Below, in pieces: positions 48,406 to 57,837 of a stretch of DNA of 64,000 nt. The notes under the pieces were generated by a model. It was not told the DNA's origin. It saw only the letters and a list, made by a program, of their open reading frames with translations, and did not search any database. A program made the translations under genes and the position numbers. Source of the stretch: Ignatzschineria sp. RMDPL8A (GTDB taxonomy: Bacteria > Pseudomonadota > Gammaproteobacteria > Cardiobacteriales > Wohlfahrtiimonadaceae); the NCBI RefSeq assembly GCF_029815055.1, contig NZ_JAPPWA010000002.1:62001-126000 (forward strand), in the 5' to 3' direction. Numbering within the stretch: position 1 is the stretch's first letter; the number at the start of each line of letters is the position of its first letter.

Positions 48406-48419
48406 GCCTGTGTTAGGGA

Positions 48420-49364
48420 TTATAAACTCTGCTCGAGCTCGCCCATAAAGTAAAAGTCACGGGTATTAATGGTGATGGTGCGCCCTGATTTTTGCAGATA
48501 AACCCCTTTTTCCCCAAGCCGAAAGCTCTGTTGGTTTTTGCCATTTCGCTCAATATCGCTAAGCGGGAGGCGGAGTGTCGGAAAGGTGTTTGACGGCATA
48601 ATCACAAGTTCTGCACCAAAAGCAGACGCGGTGTAGATTTTAATCTCAATCAGATCCATATCCGGTCCATGATTGGAATTTGCCACGCCGGAATAGAGTC
48701 CTAATATCGAATCAAGATCGCATTGAAGGGGGCGAACAGCCTGCCGATTATTAGCAGATTTTTCGAGCAAAATCGGACGAAATCCTGGCTGATACCATTC
48801 AATAAAATGCGCGCTATGATCATCTCGAAAGAGCGTGAGCGAAGCATGATCGGCAAGATCGTGGCGATATCCGGATGGGATTTCCCCATTTTGGCCCGAT
48901 GGTTTAGGCGCTCCAGTAAATGCTGCAAGGGGCAGTGTTTCATTAATGGTGAGTGTTGAATCGACTTCATCCGCATCATCAAGGGGAGCGGTTACCGGCG
49001 CATCTTCTGGCTCGATCACAAGCATATCAACAGTTTTAAGCGGAGCATCGGTTTCAAGCGATGTTTCGTCGTTATCTGTGGGCTCATCAGCCGTTTCCGT
49101 TGGTGCATGGGCTTCAAGTAATAGTGTGGGTTTAACAAATACTGTGGGCGTTAAATTTCCTGAAAGGGTGAGGGTATTTGCATCGGTTGCCGTCAGATGA
49201 AGGGTATGATCGCCCGAGGTATAGTTACCAAACATCTCACACAGATCGGGAAGATGACGGGGCGCTTGAGTGGCTACTTTAGGATTGCCGGGTGCAGCGT
49301 AGGCCATGGTTCCTGAGAGAAATGGCACGATTAAGAGCGCAATAAGGGGGTAGCGATGAAGCAT
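48420..49364 (-). CDS. Unrecognised exported protein with acidic insertion
   Basis: 314 residues, not assigned to any family. MLHRYPLIALLIVPFLSG followed by AYA is a clear signal peptide. DLCEMFGNYTSGDHTLHL begins a domain that resembles, in spacing only, the later CDLDSILGLYSGVA block, so the protein may hold two related beta-rich halves, each with one cysteine (possible disulfide). Between them about residues 90-155 are rich in Asp, Glu and Thr with several LETDAP/TLTINET stretches. The start at 49364 has GGAG upstream. It is monocistronic; function unknown. Confidence 0.75.
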   Translation of the reverse strand: MLHRYPLIALLIVPFLSGTMAYAAPGNPKVATQAPRHLPDLCEMFGNYTSGDHTLHLTATDANTLTLSGNLTPTVFVKPTLLLEAHAPTETADEPTDNDETSLETDAPLKTVDMLVIEPEDAPVTAPLDDADEVDSTLTINETLPLAAFTGAPKPSGQNGEIPSGYRHDLADHASLTLFRDDHSAHFIEWYQPGFRPILLEKSANNRQAVRPLQCDLDSILGLYSGVANSNHGPDMDLIEIKIYTASAFGAELVIMPSNTFPTLRLPLSDIERNGKNQQSFRLGEKGVYLQKSGRTITINTRDFYFMGELEQSL

Positions 49365-49491
49365 AAGACTCTCCATAACAGATTGAAAATAAAGGAAATA
49401 AAACCATTATGACAAAGGGTTCCGCGAGCGGGTCTGTCAATCATGGCTTTATTGCTTTATATCAATAAGATCTGTTTGGAGAGTCCCTCAG

Positions 49492-49809
49492 TTACGACGC
49501 GAGTTTCATCAGCACAATCCCGCTTAAAATGAGGATAGCTGCGAGGGCGCGTAAAAAGGTAAAGGGCTCACCTAAAATGATTACGCCCACGATAAATGCA
49601 CCCACTGCGCCAATTCCCGTCCAGACCATATACGCCGTTCCGAGGGGCAATAATTTCATTGAATAGCTCAATAAAAAAACGCTGATCGCCATAGCGACAA
49701 CGGTGATAAGTGAGTAGCTGAGAATGGTAAACCCGTGTGAGAGTTTCATCGTATACGCCCAAACGACTTCAAAGAGTCCGGCGATTAAAAGAACAATCCA
49801 TGCATACAT
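49492..49809 (-). CDS. sugE: Guanidinium exporter SugE/Gdx (SMR family)
   Basis: 105 residues, four helices. Helix 1 reads GLFEVVWAYTMKLSHGF: the essential Glu and the W-A-x-x-M-K pattern of the Gdx subgroup, distinct from EmrE-type pumps. GTAYMVWTGIG in helix 3 is conserved too. Gdx proteins exchange guanidinium for protons. The guanidine-II riboswitch in its leader supports this role directly. Confidence 0.93.
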   Translation of the reverse strand: MYAWIVLLIAGLFEVVWAYTMKLSHGFTILSYSLITVVAMAISVFLLSYSMKLLPLGTAYMVWTGIGAVGAFIVGVIILGEPFTFLRALAAILILSGIVLMKLAS

Positions 49810-49831
49810 AATTTAATAATCCAATCAGTGA

Positions 49832-49902
49832 GTATGGGTCGTCCCAAACGATCACATCAGCGCATAATTGCTATGCTAGCTGGCAAACGGCCGTCCATCT
49901 GC
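49832..49902 (-). promoter_or_regulatory. Guanidine-II (mini-ykkC) riboswitch of sugE
   Basis: On the reverse strand two hairpins carry ACGR loops, the defining feature of this class. P1: GCAGATGG-ACGG-CCGTTTGC (49902-49883), 8 bp with wobble pairs. P2: GTTTGGG-ACGA-CCCATAC (49849-49832). A 33-base linker separates them and P2 lies close to the sugE start, so ligand-stabilised kissing loops would free the ribosome site. Confidence 0.88.
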
Positions 49903-49909
49903 AGTAAAA

Positions 49910-49938
49910 ATTATAGCAACTCAAGGAGGCATGGGCAA
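49910..49938 (-). promoter_or_regulatory. Promoter of sugE
   Basis: On the reverse strand TTGCCC (49938-49933) and a perfect TATAAT (49915-49910) with a 17-base spacer, ending just upstream of riboswitch hairpin P1. Confidence 0.75.
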
Positions 49939-49997
49939 GGGTTTGTTTTTGAGAAAAAGCGCGCTATGCTAAAGGGCAATCAGATGAGGAATTAGGC

Positions 49998-50582
49998 ATG
50001 AATGAGACAGATATTTGGAGTAAAAAAACGCTACGCACGCGGTATCGAGCGCGGCGTAAAGCGTTATCGCAAATTGAGGTCTTTCGTCGTTCTTATCGCA
50101 TTAAAACCCACTTTTTTGAGCAGGATTTAACCGGCGTTCAGCATGTTCATCTATTTTTGCCGATGAGTCGGGAGCGCGAGGTAAATACCTACCTGATTAT
50201 TATGGAATTGTGGCGCCGCGGGATTAAAACCTCCGTCTCGAAAGTGGTAGGGGATGATTTGATTCATTTTCCCTTTCAAAAAGAGACTGAACTTAAGCGA
50301 AATCGCTGGCGGATTGTGGAGCCTGTCAATGAAATCCCGCTCACAGATACAGAGCTTAAAACGATCGATTTAGTGATTATTCCGCTTCTCGTGGCCGATC
50401 AAAAAGGAAATCGCGTTGGCTACGGCAAAGGGTATTACGATCGCTTTTTAACACACATTCCCAAAGCGCTCCGAGTGGGCGTGTCACTCTTTCCACCGAT
50501 TGAAGTGATTGCCGATGTCGATCCGTGGGATGCGCCGTTACACGCACTGATTACGCCAAACTTGCTCTACCTCATTGATTAA
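49998..50582 (+). CDS. fau: 5-formyltetrahydrofolate cyclo-ligase
   Basis: 194 residues. It turns 5-formyl-THF into 5,10-methenyl-THF with ATP. The N-terminal KKTLRTRYRARRKALSQ basic helix and the phosphate-binding GYGKGYYDRFL block near the C-terminus define the YgfA family. In E. coli the gene follows 6S RNA (ssrS); here the upstream space carries the sugE leader and no 6S-like structure is seen. Confidence 0.93.
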   Translation: MNETDIWSKKTLRTRYRARRKALSQIEVFRRSYRIKTHFFEQDLTGVQHVHLFLPMSREREVNTYLIIMELWRRGIKTSVSKVVGDDLIHFPFQKETELKRNRWRIVEPVNEIPLTDTELKTIDLVIIPLLVADQKGNRVGYGKGYYDRFLTHIPKALRVGVSLFPPIEVIADVDPWDAPLHALITPNLLYLID

Positions 50583-50685
50583 AATCAGAAAGCGCCGCAA
50601 GGTTTTCCCGCCGACTTTGAATTCATTTTATACTGATTTTATTGATATAACGAATGCATCTTAAGAGGCTGGGAGGTCTATCTTG

Positions 50686-51117
50686 ATGAAGATGAATGAA
50701 TGGCTCACGCGGGCGCTTGCAGTTGCCATTGAGGCGCATGAGGGGCAACTTGATAAAGGGGGATATCCCTATATTTTGCACCCACTGCGCATGATGCACG
50801 AGGCACGAACCATGCCACTTAAAATTGTGGCGCTCCTTCACGATGTGCTCGAAGAGAGTGAGTATACAGTGACCAAATTGCGGGAAAAGGGCTTTCCGGA
50901 AGAGATTTTAGACGCGGTGGTGGCGATCACTCGTGAGCCGGAGGAAAATTATGAGGATTATATCGTGCGGGTTTCACAAAATGAGCTCGCCCGAGAGGTG
51001 AAACTCACCGATCTGCGGGATAATCTCAATCTTGCGCGTCTACGCAAGCTCGATCAAGCGGATATTCAGCGGATTGAACGCTATCATCGGGCACTGCAAT
51101 ACTTAACGACGCTTTAA
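50686..51117 (+). CDS. Single-domain HD hydrolase related to (p)ppGpp hydrolases
   Basis: 143 residues. AVAIEAHEGQLDKGG, PYILHPLRMM, ALLHDVLEES and KLTDLRDNL follow the His/Asp metal-ligand order of the SpoT/MESH1 hydrolase domain, without synthetase, TGS or ACT domains. It could remove pyrophosphate from alarmones or a related nucleotide. GGAGG upstream supports the ATG at 50686. Substrate is an inference from fold similarity. Confidence 0.75.
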   Translation: MKMNEWLTRALAVAIEAHEGQLDKGGYPYILHPLRMMHEARTMPLKIVALLHDVLEESEYTVTKLREKGFPEEILDAVVAITREPEENYEDYIVRVSQNELAREVKLTDLRDNLNLARLRKLDQADIQRIERYHRALQYLTTL

Positions 51118-51161
51118 TAATCGGCGCATCTCGACGAAATTTATCATAAGAATGCTACTAT

Positions 51162-51190
51162 AAGGGGAGTGACAACGCTCCCCTTTTTTT
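51162..51190 (+). terminator. Terminator after the HD hydrolase gene
   Basis: AAGGGGAG, 8-base loop, CTCCCCTT and a T run. Confidence 0.85.
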
Positions 51191-51259
51191 GTGGGCGTGT
51201 GACGCATTTTTCCAGAACTGACCATCACCTTTAACCTTCTGAGGATCGATTGAGGGCAT

Positions 51260-53425
51260 ATGCTAAAGCGGCGCGATTATTACAGCACGGTATTTCTCTA
51301 TTTTTTAAAGATTGCAATTGCGCTGACGGGCGCGGTGATTTTTCCGATCTGGCTTGGTGATGGGAAGCTCAGTATCCCCGTTATTTTGGGCGCGGTGGCA
51401 GCGGGATTAACCGATATTGACGATAGTTTAAAAGGGCGATTGACCAATACAGTCATTATCCTAGTGCTCTTTTTTATCGCGGCACTTGGCGTGGATGCGC
51501 TCCTCCCATATCCCATTTTATTTTTAATTGCGATTATGGCCTCGTCCGCCTTCCTGATCTTTTTGGGCAGTTTAGGGAGCCGGTTTGCCACCATCACCTT
51601 CGGGACGCTCGTCATTGTGGTCTACGCGATGCTCACTTATAAAGCGGAACGGCCGTGGTTTTTGCTCCCTTCACTTCTGGTCTCTGGCGCCTTTTGGTAT
51701 AGCGTCGTGGCTTTTTTATTTAATATTGCGCTCCCCTCTCGGCCGATGCAGGAGGCGCTCGGTAAGTGTTATCAAGAACTCGCGCAATTTTTGGAGGCAA
51801 AATCGCTCTTTTTCGATCCCGATGATGATTCCGATTTGACCGAGTGTAAATTACGCTTAACGCAGATCAGTCAAACGCTTGGCTCGACGCTAGAGACGAC
51901 GCGAATCTCCATTATGCGCCGATTAAAACATGAGCGGGGTCGTCGTAGCGCACGGGCAATTTTAAATTACTATCTCGCAGCACAAGAGATCTTTGAGCGA
52001 GCAGGATCGAGCCACGTTGATTACCAAGAGCTTAAAAAAGAGTTCCCCCATTCTGATCTTCTTTTTCGCTTCCAGAGATTGATGTCGGCGCAAGGCTTTG
52101 CCTGTCAAAAGATTGCAAGCGAGCTCCTTTATAAAGAGCGCTACCATCACGATGGCCATTTTAAAATGATGTTTACCCGCCTTAAAGAGAGTTTGGGCTA
52201 TTTAACGCAGGAATATCAGCAAGAATCCCAGCAGCGCCTGCTCTATTCAACGGGGAGCCTGTTGAAAAACTTAAGCGGGATTGATGAAATTCTGCTCTCC
52301 TTAGACCGGGAAAAAGAGTTGTTATTAACCGCCAAAGAGAGCGCCGTTCTCTTAGCAGAACCCAAAACTGACAGCTCGCCGATGTTAGAGAGTTGGCGTA
52401 AAGTGAGCCGTCATTTCACGCCGGAATCGCCGATTTTCCGCCACGCAATGCGCGTCAGTCTTTTGATGGGGATCGGGTTTATCTTGGCGGAGGGGATGAA
52501 TCTTATCTATTCGGTGATGGAAGGCGAAACGGTGCGTTTAACGACGCCTTATTGGATTATGCTCACCTCGGTATTTGTCTGCCAGCCCAACTATAGCGCC
52601 ACCAAAACTCGTACCATTAAGCGTCTTTCGGGCACGGTGCTCGGCGTTGTGGTGACGATGTTTCTTCTAAAATTGGGGCTCTCGCGCGAGGGGCAAGCGC
52701 TCTTTGTGGTGATTTCTGGCACGCTCTTTTTTGTGATGCGTCAGGCGCGTTATGCCTATGCCACGGCGCTCATTACCATGATGGTGCTGTTTTGTTTTAA
52801 CTTAATTGATGCGGGATTTGTTGCCCCAGAGCGCCTTTTAGATACCTTTGTGGGCTCGCTCCTTGCTTGGGCGGCGGTCACTTATATCTATCCGGAGTGG
52901 CGTTATCGTCAATTATCGGTGAAGATCGATGCGGTGAAAATGGCGAATGTGGCCTATCTTCACGAGATTGCACAGCAATATCATCATGGGCGCGTTGAAA
53001 GCCCGCTCTATATCAAGGTTCGCGATGATGCCGGTGGGCGCGCGGGCGAACTGGTATCGCTCTTTTCGACGCTCACCGTTGAGCCGAAAACGACGCGAGA
53101 AACGCTCGATTATCTCTTTAAAGTGCTGGCACTGAATAATACCTTTTTAAGTTATATCTCAGCGCTCGGGGCGCATCGGGCAGCGCTTGGTGATGCGGTG
53201 GTGCTAGAGATTTTAGATGAGGCGGTGTCGCGGATTGAGTATTATCTCACCAGGGATGAGCCCCTTGATCTCAATGAACATCAGCGTTTTTTAGTGCGCA
53301 TTGAAGAGGAGCGTGAAAAATTATCGGTCGATGAGCAGCGGTTAGAGGAGATTTCACTCCATCAAGTGCAGCTTTTATTGCGATTATTACCCGATTATGT
53401 GGAAGCGATTCAAACGCCTAAATAA
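51260..53425 (+). CDS. YccS/YhfK-type inner-membrane protein (FUSC family)
   Basis: 721 residues, the size of YccS. Two hydrophobic blocks of about six helices each (roughly 10-160 and 400-545) are followed by cytoplasmic parts; the loop LTDIDDSLKGRLTN and TPYWIMLTSVFVCQPNYSATK are recognisable FUSC features. The family includes aromatic acid efflux (AaeB) and YccS, whose substrate is unknown. Monocistronic. Confidence 0.88.
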   Translation: MLKRRDYYSTVFLYFLKIAIALTGAVIFPIWLGDGKLSIPVILGAVAAGLTDIDDSLKGRLTNTVIILVLFFIAALGVDALLPYPILFLIAIMASSAFLIFLGSLGSRFATITFGTLVIVVYAMLTYKAERPWFLLPSLLVSGAFWYSVVAFLFNIALPSRPMQEALGKCYQELAQFLEAKSLFFDPDDDSDLTECKLRLTQISQTLGSTLETTRISIMRRLKHERGRRSARAILNYYLAAQEIFERAGSSHVDYQELKKEFPHSDLLFRFQRLMSAQGFACQKIASELLYKERYHHDGHFKMMFTRLKESLGYLTQEYQQESQQRLLYSTGSLLKNLSGIDEILLSLDREKELLLTAKESAVLLAEPKTDSSPMLESWRKVSRHFTPESPIFRHAMRVSLLMGIGFILAEGMNLIYSVMEGETVRLTTPYWIMLTSVFVCQPNYSATKTRTIKRLSGTVLGVVVTMFLLKLGLSREGQALFVVISGTLFFVMRQARYAYATALITMMVLFCFNLIDAGFVAPERLLDTFVGSLLAWAAVTYIYPEWRYRQLSVKIDAVKMANVAYLHEIAQQYHHGRVESPLYIKVRDDAGGRAGELVSLFSTLTVEPKTTRETLDYLFKVLALNNTFLSYISALGAHRAALGDAVVLEILDEAVSRIEYYLTRDEPLDLNEHQRFLVRIEEEREKLSVDEQRLEEISLHQVQLLLRLLPDYVEAIQTPK

Positions 53426-53559
53426 ATAGGCCATTTAGCTGATTATAAGCGCTATTAATAGCTCAATTTTCATAGTATAATTTTCCTCTTTTGAAGCAAT
53501 TGATTATAACGAATGTTTACCCAATCGCCTCAAATATTACGATTATTGGGAACGTATCC

Positions 53560-54006
53560 ATGATAAAAAAATTGCTTACTGCCGGCCTATTAATGGGGTC
53601 ATTATTATCGTTTAGCCACGCCACCTGTTGGGCGCCGAACTGCTATGGCGCGATTGGATTTGATCCAAAAACCGGCAATGGGGCGGCCTATGTGGATTAT
53701 ACGAGCGCGAATGAAGCGTGGCGCGCGGTAGTTAAAAAATGTCCGGGCTGTGAAAATAGTAAAGGCCTCACCTTTAATAATGGTTGCGGCGTATTGGTCT
53801 ATTCCCCTTCTCACGACTTTGTGGTCTCCTATTACGGCGGGCAATTACGGGATTTAGAGATCCAAGCGGTCAACGCCTGTTATTCAGAAATTCGCGCCAC
53901 CGGCCTTAACAAAACAAGTGGCGATAAACGCCGTTCAAGAGTACGAACCAACGAGAGCGGCACCTGCGAAGTTGTGGTCAGTGCTTGCACCTATCGCGTC
54001 TATTAA
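53560..54006 (+). CDS. Exported cysteine-rich DUF4189-like protein
   Basis: 148 residues. MIKKLLTAGLLMGSLLSFSH then ATCWAP is a signal peptide. The mature part has WAPNCYGAIGFDPKTGNGAA, NGCGVLVYSP and eight or more cysteines, in the pattern of DUF4189 (small secreted domain, function unknown); disulfide stabilisation in the periplasm is expected. The ATG at 53560 is chosen for the signal peptide. A lipoprotein gene follows 14 bases later. Confidence 0.7.
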   Translation: MIKKLLTAGLLMGSLLSFSHATCWAPNCYGAIGFDPKTGNGAAYVDYTSANEAWRAVVKKCPGCENSKGLTFNNGCGVLVYSPSHDFVVSYYGGQLRDLEIQAVNACYSEIRATGLNKTSGDKRRSRVRTNESGTCEVVVSACTYRVY

Positions 54007-54020
54007 TCATTAGGATCATT

Positions 54021-54779
54021 ATGAAAAAACAATTTAAACAAGGCCTCATTGTGCTCGCAAGTGCGGGATTTTTAGTCGGTTGTATCTCGGTGGGTGGCAC
54101 GAGCTTAGGCTTTGCTAAAACTAAAAAATTCCCCGCAGCGGTAACCAGCTCAAGCGTGTCGCAATACCATCATTTAGGCAAATCGTTTTCCTGTAAAACG
54201 CTTGGCGATGTGGTGTCAAAATCGTACAAAATGAGCAAACGCGGAAAGAGCCGAGATGATATCTATTGGGATTTAACGCCGATGGATAGTACCTACGCTG
54301 AGCAAGATCTCTATCAGCTCTTAATTGGTATCGGCATGGATTCCGCGACGGCGAGCAATCACACCGTATTTACCGAAGCGTGTCGCAATAATTTCGCGGT
54401 CTATCAATCGATCCTAGATGATCAATCGGTAGAACACTTTAAGCGCGTTGATTTTGTCTATCGCACCGTTTATGGCGAAGAGACACGCCTTTATGATGAG
54501 TATCTAAAGCGTGAATATTCGAGCATGCGAACCACTAGTCACACCTATGGCGGCTCAAAACGCGATGTGGTGAAAGTGGTAGTGCAAAATAAAAGTAATG
54601 GCGGTTTAGATGAGATTGCCAATGAGATTAATAATCTTATTGTGGAAGATGTGCTCGAGATGCTCTATACGCCGGCGATGATGAAAGCGTATAAAGAATC
54701 CCCTGAAAAGGTAATGCCATCGCTTGAAACGGTTCGTGCGAAAATGGCGCCGGAGCTTGTGTTAAAACTGGTGAAATAA
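54021..54779 (+). CDS. Unrecognised lipoprotein
   Basis: 252 residues. MKKQFKQGLIVLASAGFLVG-C is a lipobox with Cys18 as lipidation site. The mature part is mostly helical with paired cysteines (FSCKTLGD, TEACRNNF) and a Ser/Lys-rich middle. I recognise no family. It starts 14 bases after the DUF4189-like gene, with AGGA upstream, so the two are co-expressed and may act together at the envelope. Confidence 0.7.
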   Translation: MKKQFKQGLIVLASAGFLVGCISVGGTSLGFAKTKKFPAAVTSSSVSQYHHLGKSFSCKTLGDVVSKSYKMSKRGKSRDDIYWDLTPMDSTYAEQDLYQLLIGIGMDSATASNHTVFTEACRNNFAVYQSILDDQSVEHFKRVDFVYRTVYGEETRLYDEYLKREYSSMRTTSHTYGGSKRDVVKVVVQNKSNGGLDEIANEINNLIVEDVLEMLYTPAMMKAYKESPEKVMPSLETVRAKMAPELVLKLVK

Positions 54780-54785
54780 TAAAAA

Positions 54786-54917
54786 CTTGCCTATCTGTGA
54801 AAGATCAGTTGGGAAACTGCAGATAGGCAAGGTGCGCTCCGTCAGGAAGATGTCAGTCTAACGGAGCATTAGAGGCTCGTGATATTCGGCCGCTCTAGAG
54901 ATAGGGCGGCTTTTTTT
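54786..54917 (+). ncRNA. Possible structured RNA: three successive hairpins ending in a terminator
   Basis: Hairpin 1 (54786-54831) has a perfect 12-bp stem CTTGCCTATCTG/CAGATAGGCAAG with an inner CAGTT/AACTG hairpin. Hairpin 2 (54836-54867) is GCTCCGT/ACGGAGC. Hairpin 3 (54889-54917) is GCCGCTC/GGGCGGC plus seven T, an intrinsic terminator. No promoter is obvious, so it may be the 3' UTR of the lipoprotein mRNA or a processed small RNA. Confidence 0.4.
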
Positions 54918-54931
54918 GTGTTGCGTGCATT

Positions 54932-55115
54932 TGGTCGCGCCCATCGAGAGTCCAACTACAAAAACACGGCTGCATTTTTTCTGTAGTTGCTCAAGCGCCT
55001 CTTCCATCTGTCGAATCCAATCGCGGTAACTGACACCAATAAGATCAGCGGGTTCAGTGCCATGACCTTTCAGTAAGGGAACAGACACCGTGGCAGTAAG
55101 ATAATTTCTGTTCAA
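54932..55115 (-). pseudogene. Alpha/beta-hydrolase (carboxylesterase) remnant
   Basis: The reverse strand encodes VSVPLLKGHGTEPADL, SYRDWIRQMEEALEQL and VFVVGLSMGAT, matching the middle of Est30-type carboxylesterases including the nucleophile elbow G-L-S-M-G. The N-terminal oxyanion region is missing, and similarity stops right after the elbow, before the Asp and His of the triad. About 60 of some 250 residues remain. The remaining frame runs into a terminator hairpin. Confidence 0.7.
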
Positions 55116-55275
55116 ACAGATTTACAAAAGGATTGAAATGTAAAGATTTGATGTCAAAAGGGGATATTGAATGGATGTGCTGATTGCGTGAGCTTGCTCA
55201 ATGTAAAATCTTGGGAGAATAAGGTAAAGTGTCTTATTTACATTAGATCGAGGTCGGCAGATAGAGAAGAATGAT

Positions 55276-55455
55276 ATGAGAAAAATATCAGATTTTTTTA
55301 GCGGAATTGCTTTACTGAGTTTTACCTTATTGATGATCGCAATATTTGGCTTTAGTTATGTGGGCGTGTGGATTCAATATACGTTAATCCCCATTTTAGG
55401 CATCTCCCTTTTCTTAGGGTGGCTATTTTCGCCTAAAGAGGATGTTGATGAGTAG
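55276..55455 (+). CDS. Small two-helix membrane protein, 59 residues
   Basis: ATG at 55276 opens a 59-codon frame: MRKISDFFSG, a first hydrophobic segment (IALLSFTLLMIAIFGFSY), VGVWIQY, a second (TLIPILGISLFLGWLF) and a charged tail SPKEDVDE. The amphipathic design and codon usage look real; the ribosome site (AGAAGA) is weak. Family unknown. It converges on groEL. Confidence 0.5.
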   Translation: MRKISDFFSGIALLSFTLLMIAIFGFSYVGVWIQYTLIPILGISLFLGWLFSPKEDVDE

Positions 55456-55467
55456 GCTCCGGACAAT

Positions 55468-55504
55468 AAAAAACCCCGTACCGAATCTCGATACGAGGCT
55501 TTTA
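55468..55504 (-). terminator. Terminator of groES-groEL
   Basis: On the reverse strand CCTCGTATC, 6-base loop, GGTACGGGG with G-U pairs, then six T; 31 bases past groEL. Confidence 0.78.
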
Positions 55505-55534
55505 ATTTAAGCGTTTACGCTAAATGAGGGATGA

Positions 55535-57187
<1,653 letters not shown>

Positions 57188-57253
57188 TTATATGAGTTAA
57201 ATTTAATTCAATCGTTTTTCGATGATATGGATTCAAAGGGGGTTTAAAACCAA

Positions 57254-57544
57254 TTAACCTTCGATCACCGCCATGATTTCATCTTCGCGCATTACGATGA
57301 GTTCATCGTCGCCCACTTTGACTTCTGTGCCCGCAAATTTGCCGAAAAGCACTTTATCGCCAACCTTCACATCAAGCGCTTTTACGTCGCCATTATCGAG
57401 TACTTTGCCTGTACCCACTGCAACCACTTCGCCGCGTGCAGGTTTTTCAGTTGCTGTACCGGGTAAAACGATACCGCCCGCTGTTTTTTGCTCTTCAGCT
57501 TCACGTTTGATGATTACGCGGTCATGTAAAGGACGTAATTTCAT
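57254..57544 (-). CDS. groS: Co-chaperonin GroES
   Basis: 96 residues beginning [20 protein letters not shown], with the mobile loop [20 protein letters not shown] and the DEIMAVIEG end. Caps the GroEL ring. 78 bases upstream of groEL in the same operon. Confidence 0.98.
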   Translation of the reverse strand: MKLRPLHDRVIIKREAEEQKTAGGIVLPGTATEKPARGEVVAVGTGKVLDNGDVKALDVKVGDKVLFGKFAGTEVKVGDDELIVMREDEIMAVIEG

Positions 57545-57667
57545 AATGCTATTTCCTCATAAAAAAATGATTGATATGGTTTTTTCTTCGTTATTAAATT
57601 GGAGGATTGGGGCGTTTTCCTGCAAATATGCGGATTTCGCCACGCAATTTCGCTCCTACATGGCAAA

Positions 57668-57695
57668 TAATGGTGATAGGTTTTTATATTTCAAG
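57668..57695 (-). promoter_or_regulatory. Probable sigma-32 promoter of groES-groEL
   Basis: On the reverse strand CTTGAAA (57695-57689) and CACCATTA (57675-57668) with a 13-base spacer fit the heat-shock consensus CTTGAAA / CCCCATNT. No CIRCE repeat is present. The leader to groES is about 120 bases. Confidence 0.6.
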
Positions 57696-57837
57696 GGGTA
57701 AAAGGGAAAATTTTTACAAAAATTTGCATAAAAAATGATCGATGATGAGAAGTTGGGGATTTTGCGCGATTTCCATTAAACTAGAACGATTCAATCTCGA
57801 TTATTTAACATTAATTTAGCATGAGTTTAGCAAAAGG

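Noticed and set aside
49810-49997. 6S RNA (ssrS) upstream of fau
   Set aside because: The E. coli order suggested it, but the space is filled by the sugE leader and promoter and no long 6S-like hairpin is present.
57545-57837. CIRCE element for HrcA control of groES-groEL
   Set aside because: No TTAGCACTC-N9-GAGTGCTAA repeat is seen; a sigma-32-like promoter is present instead.
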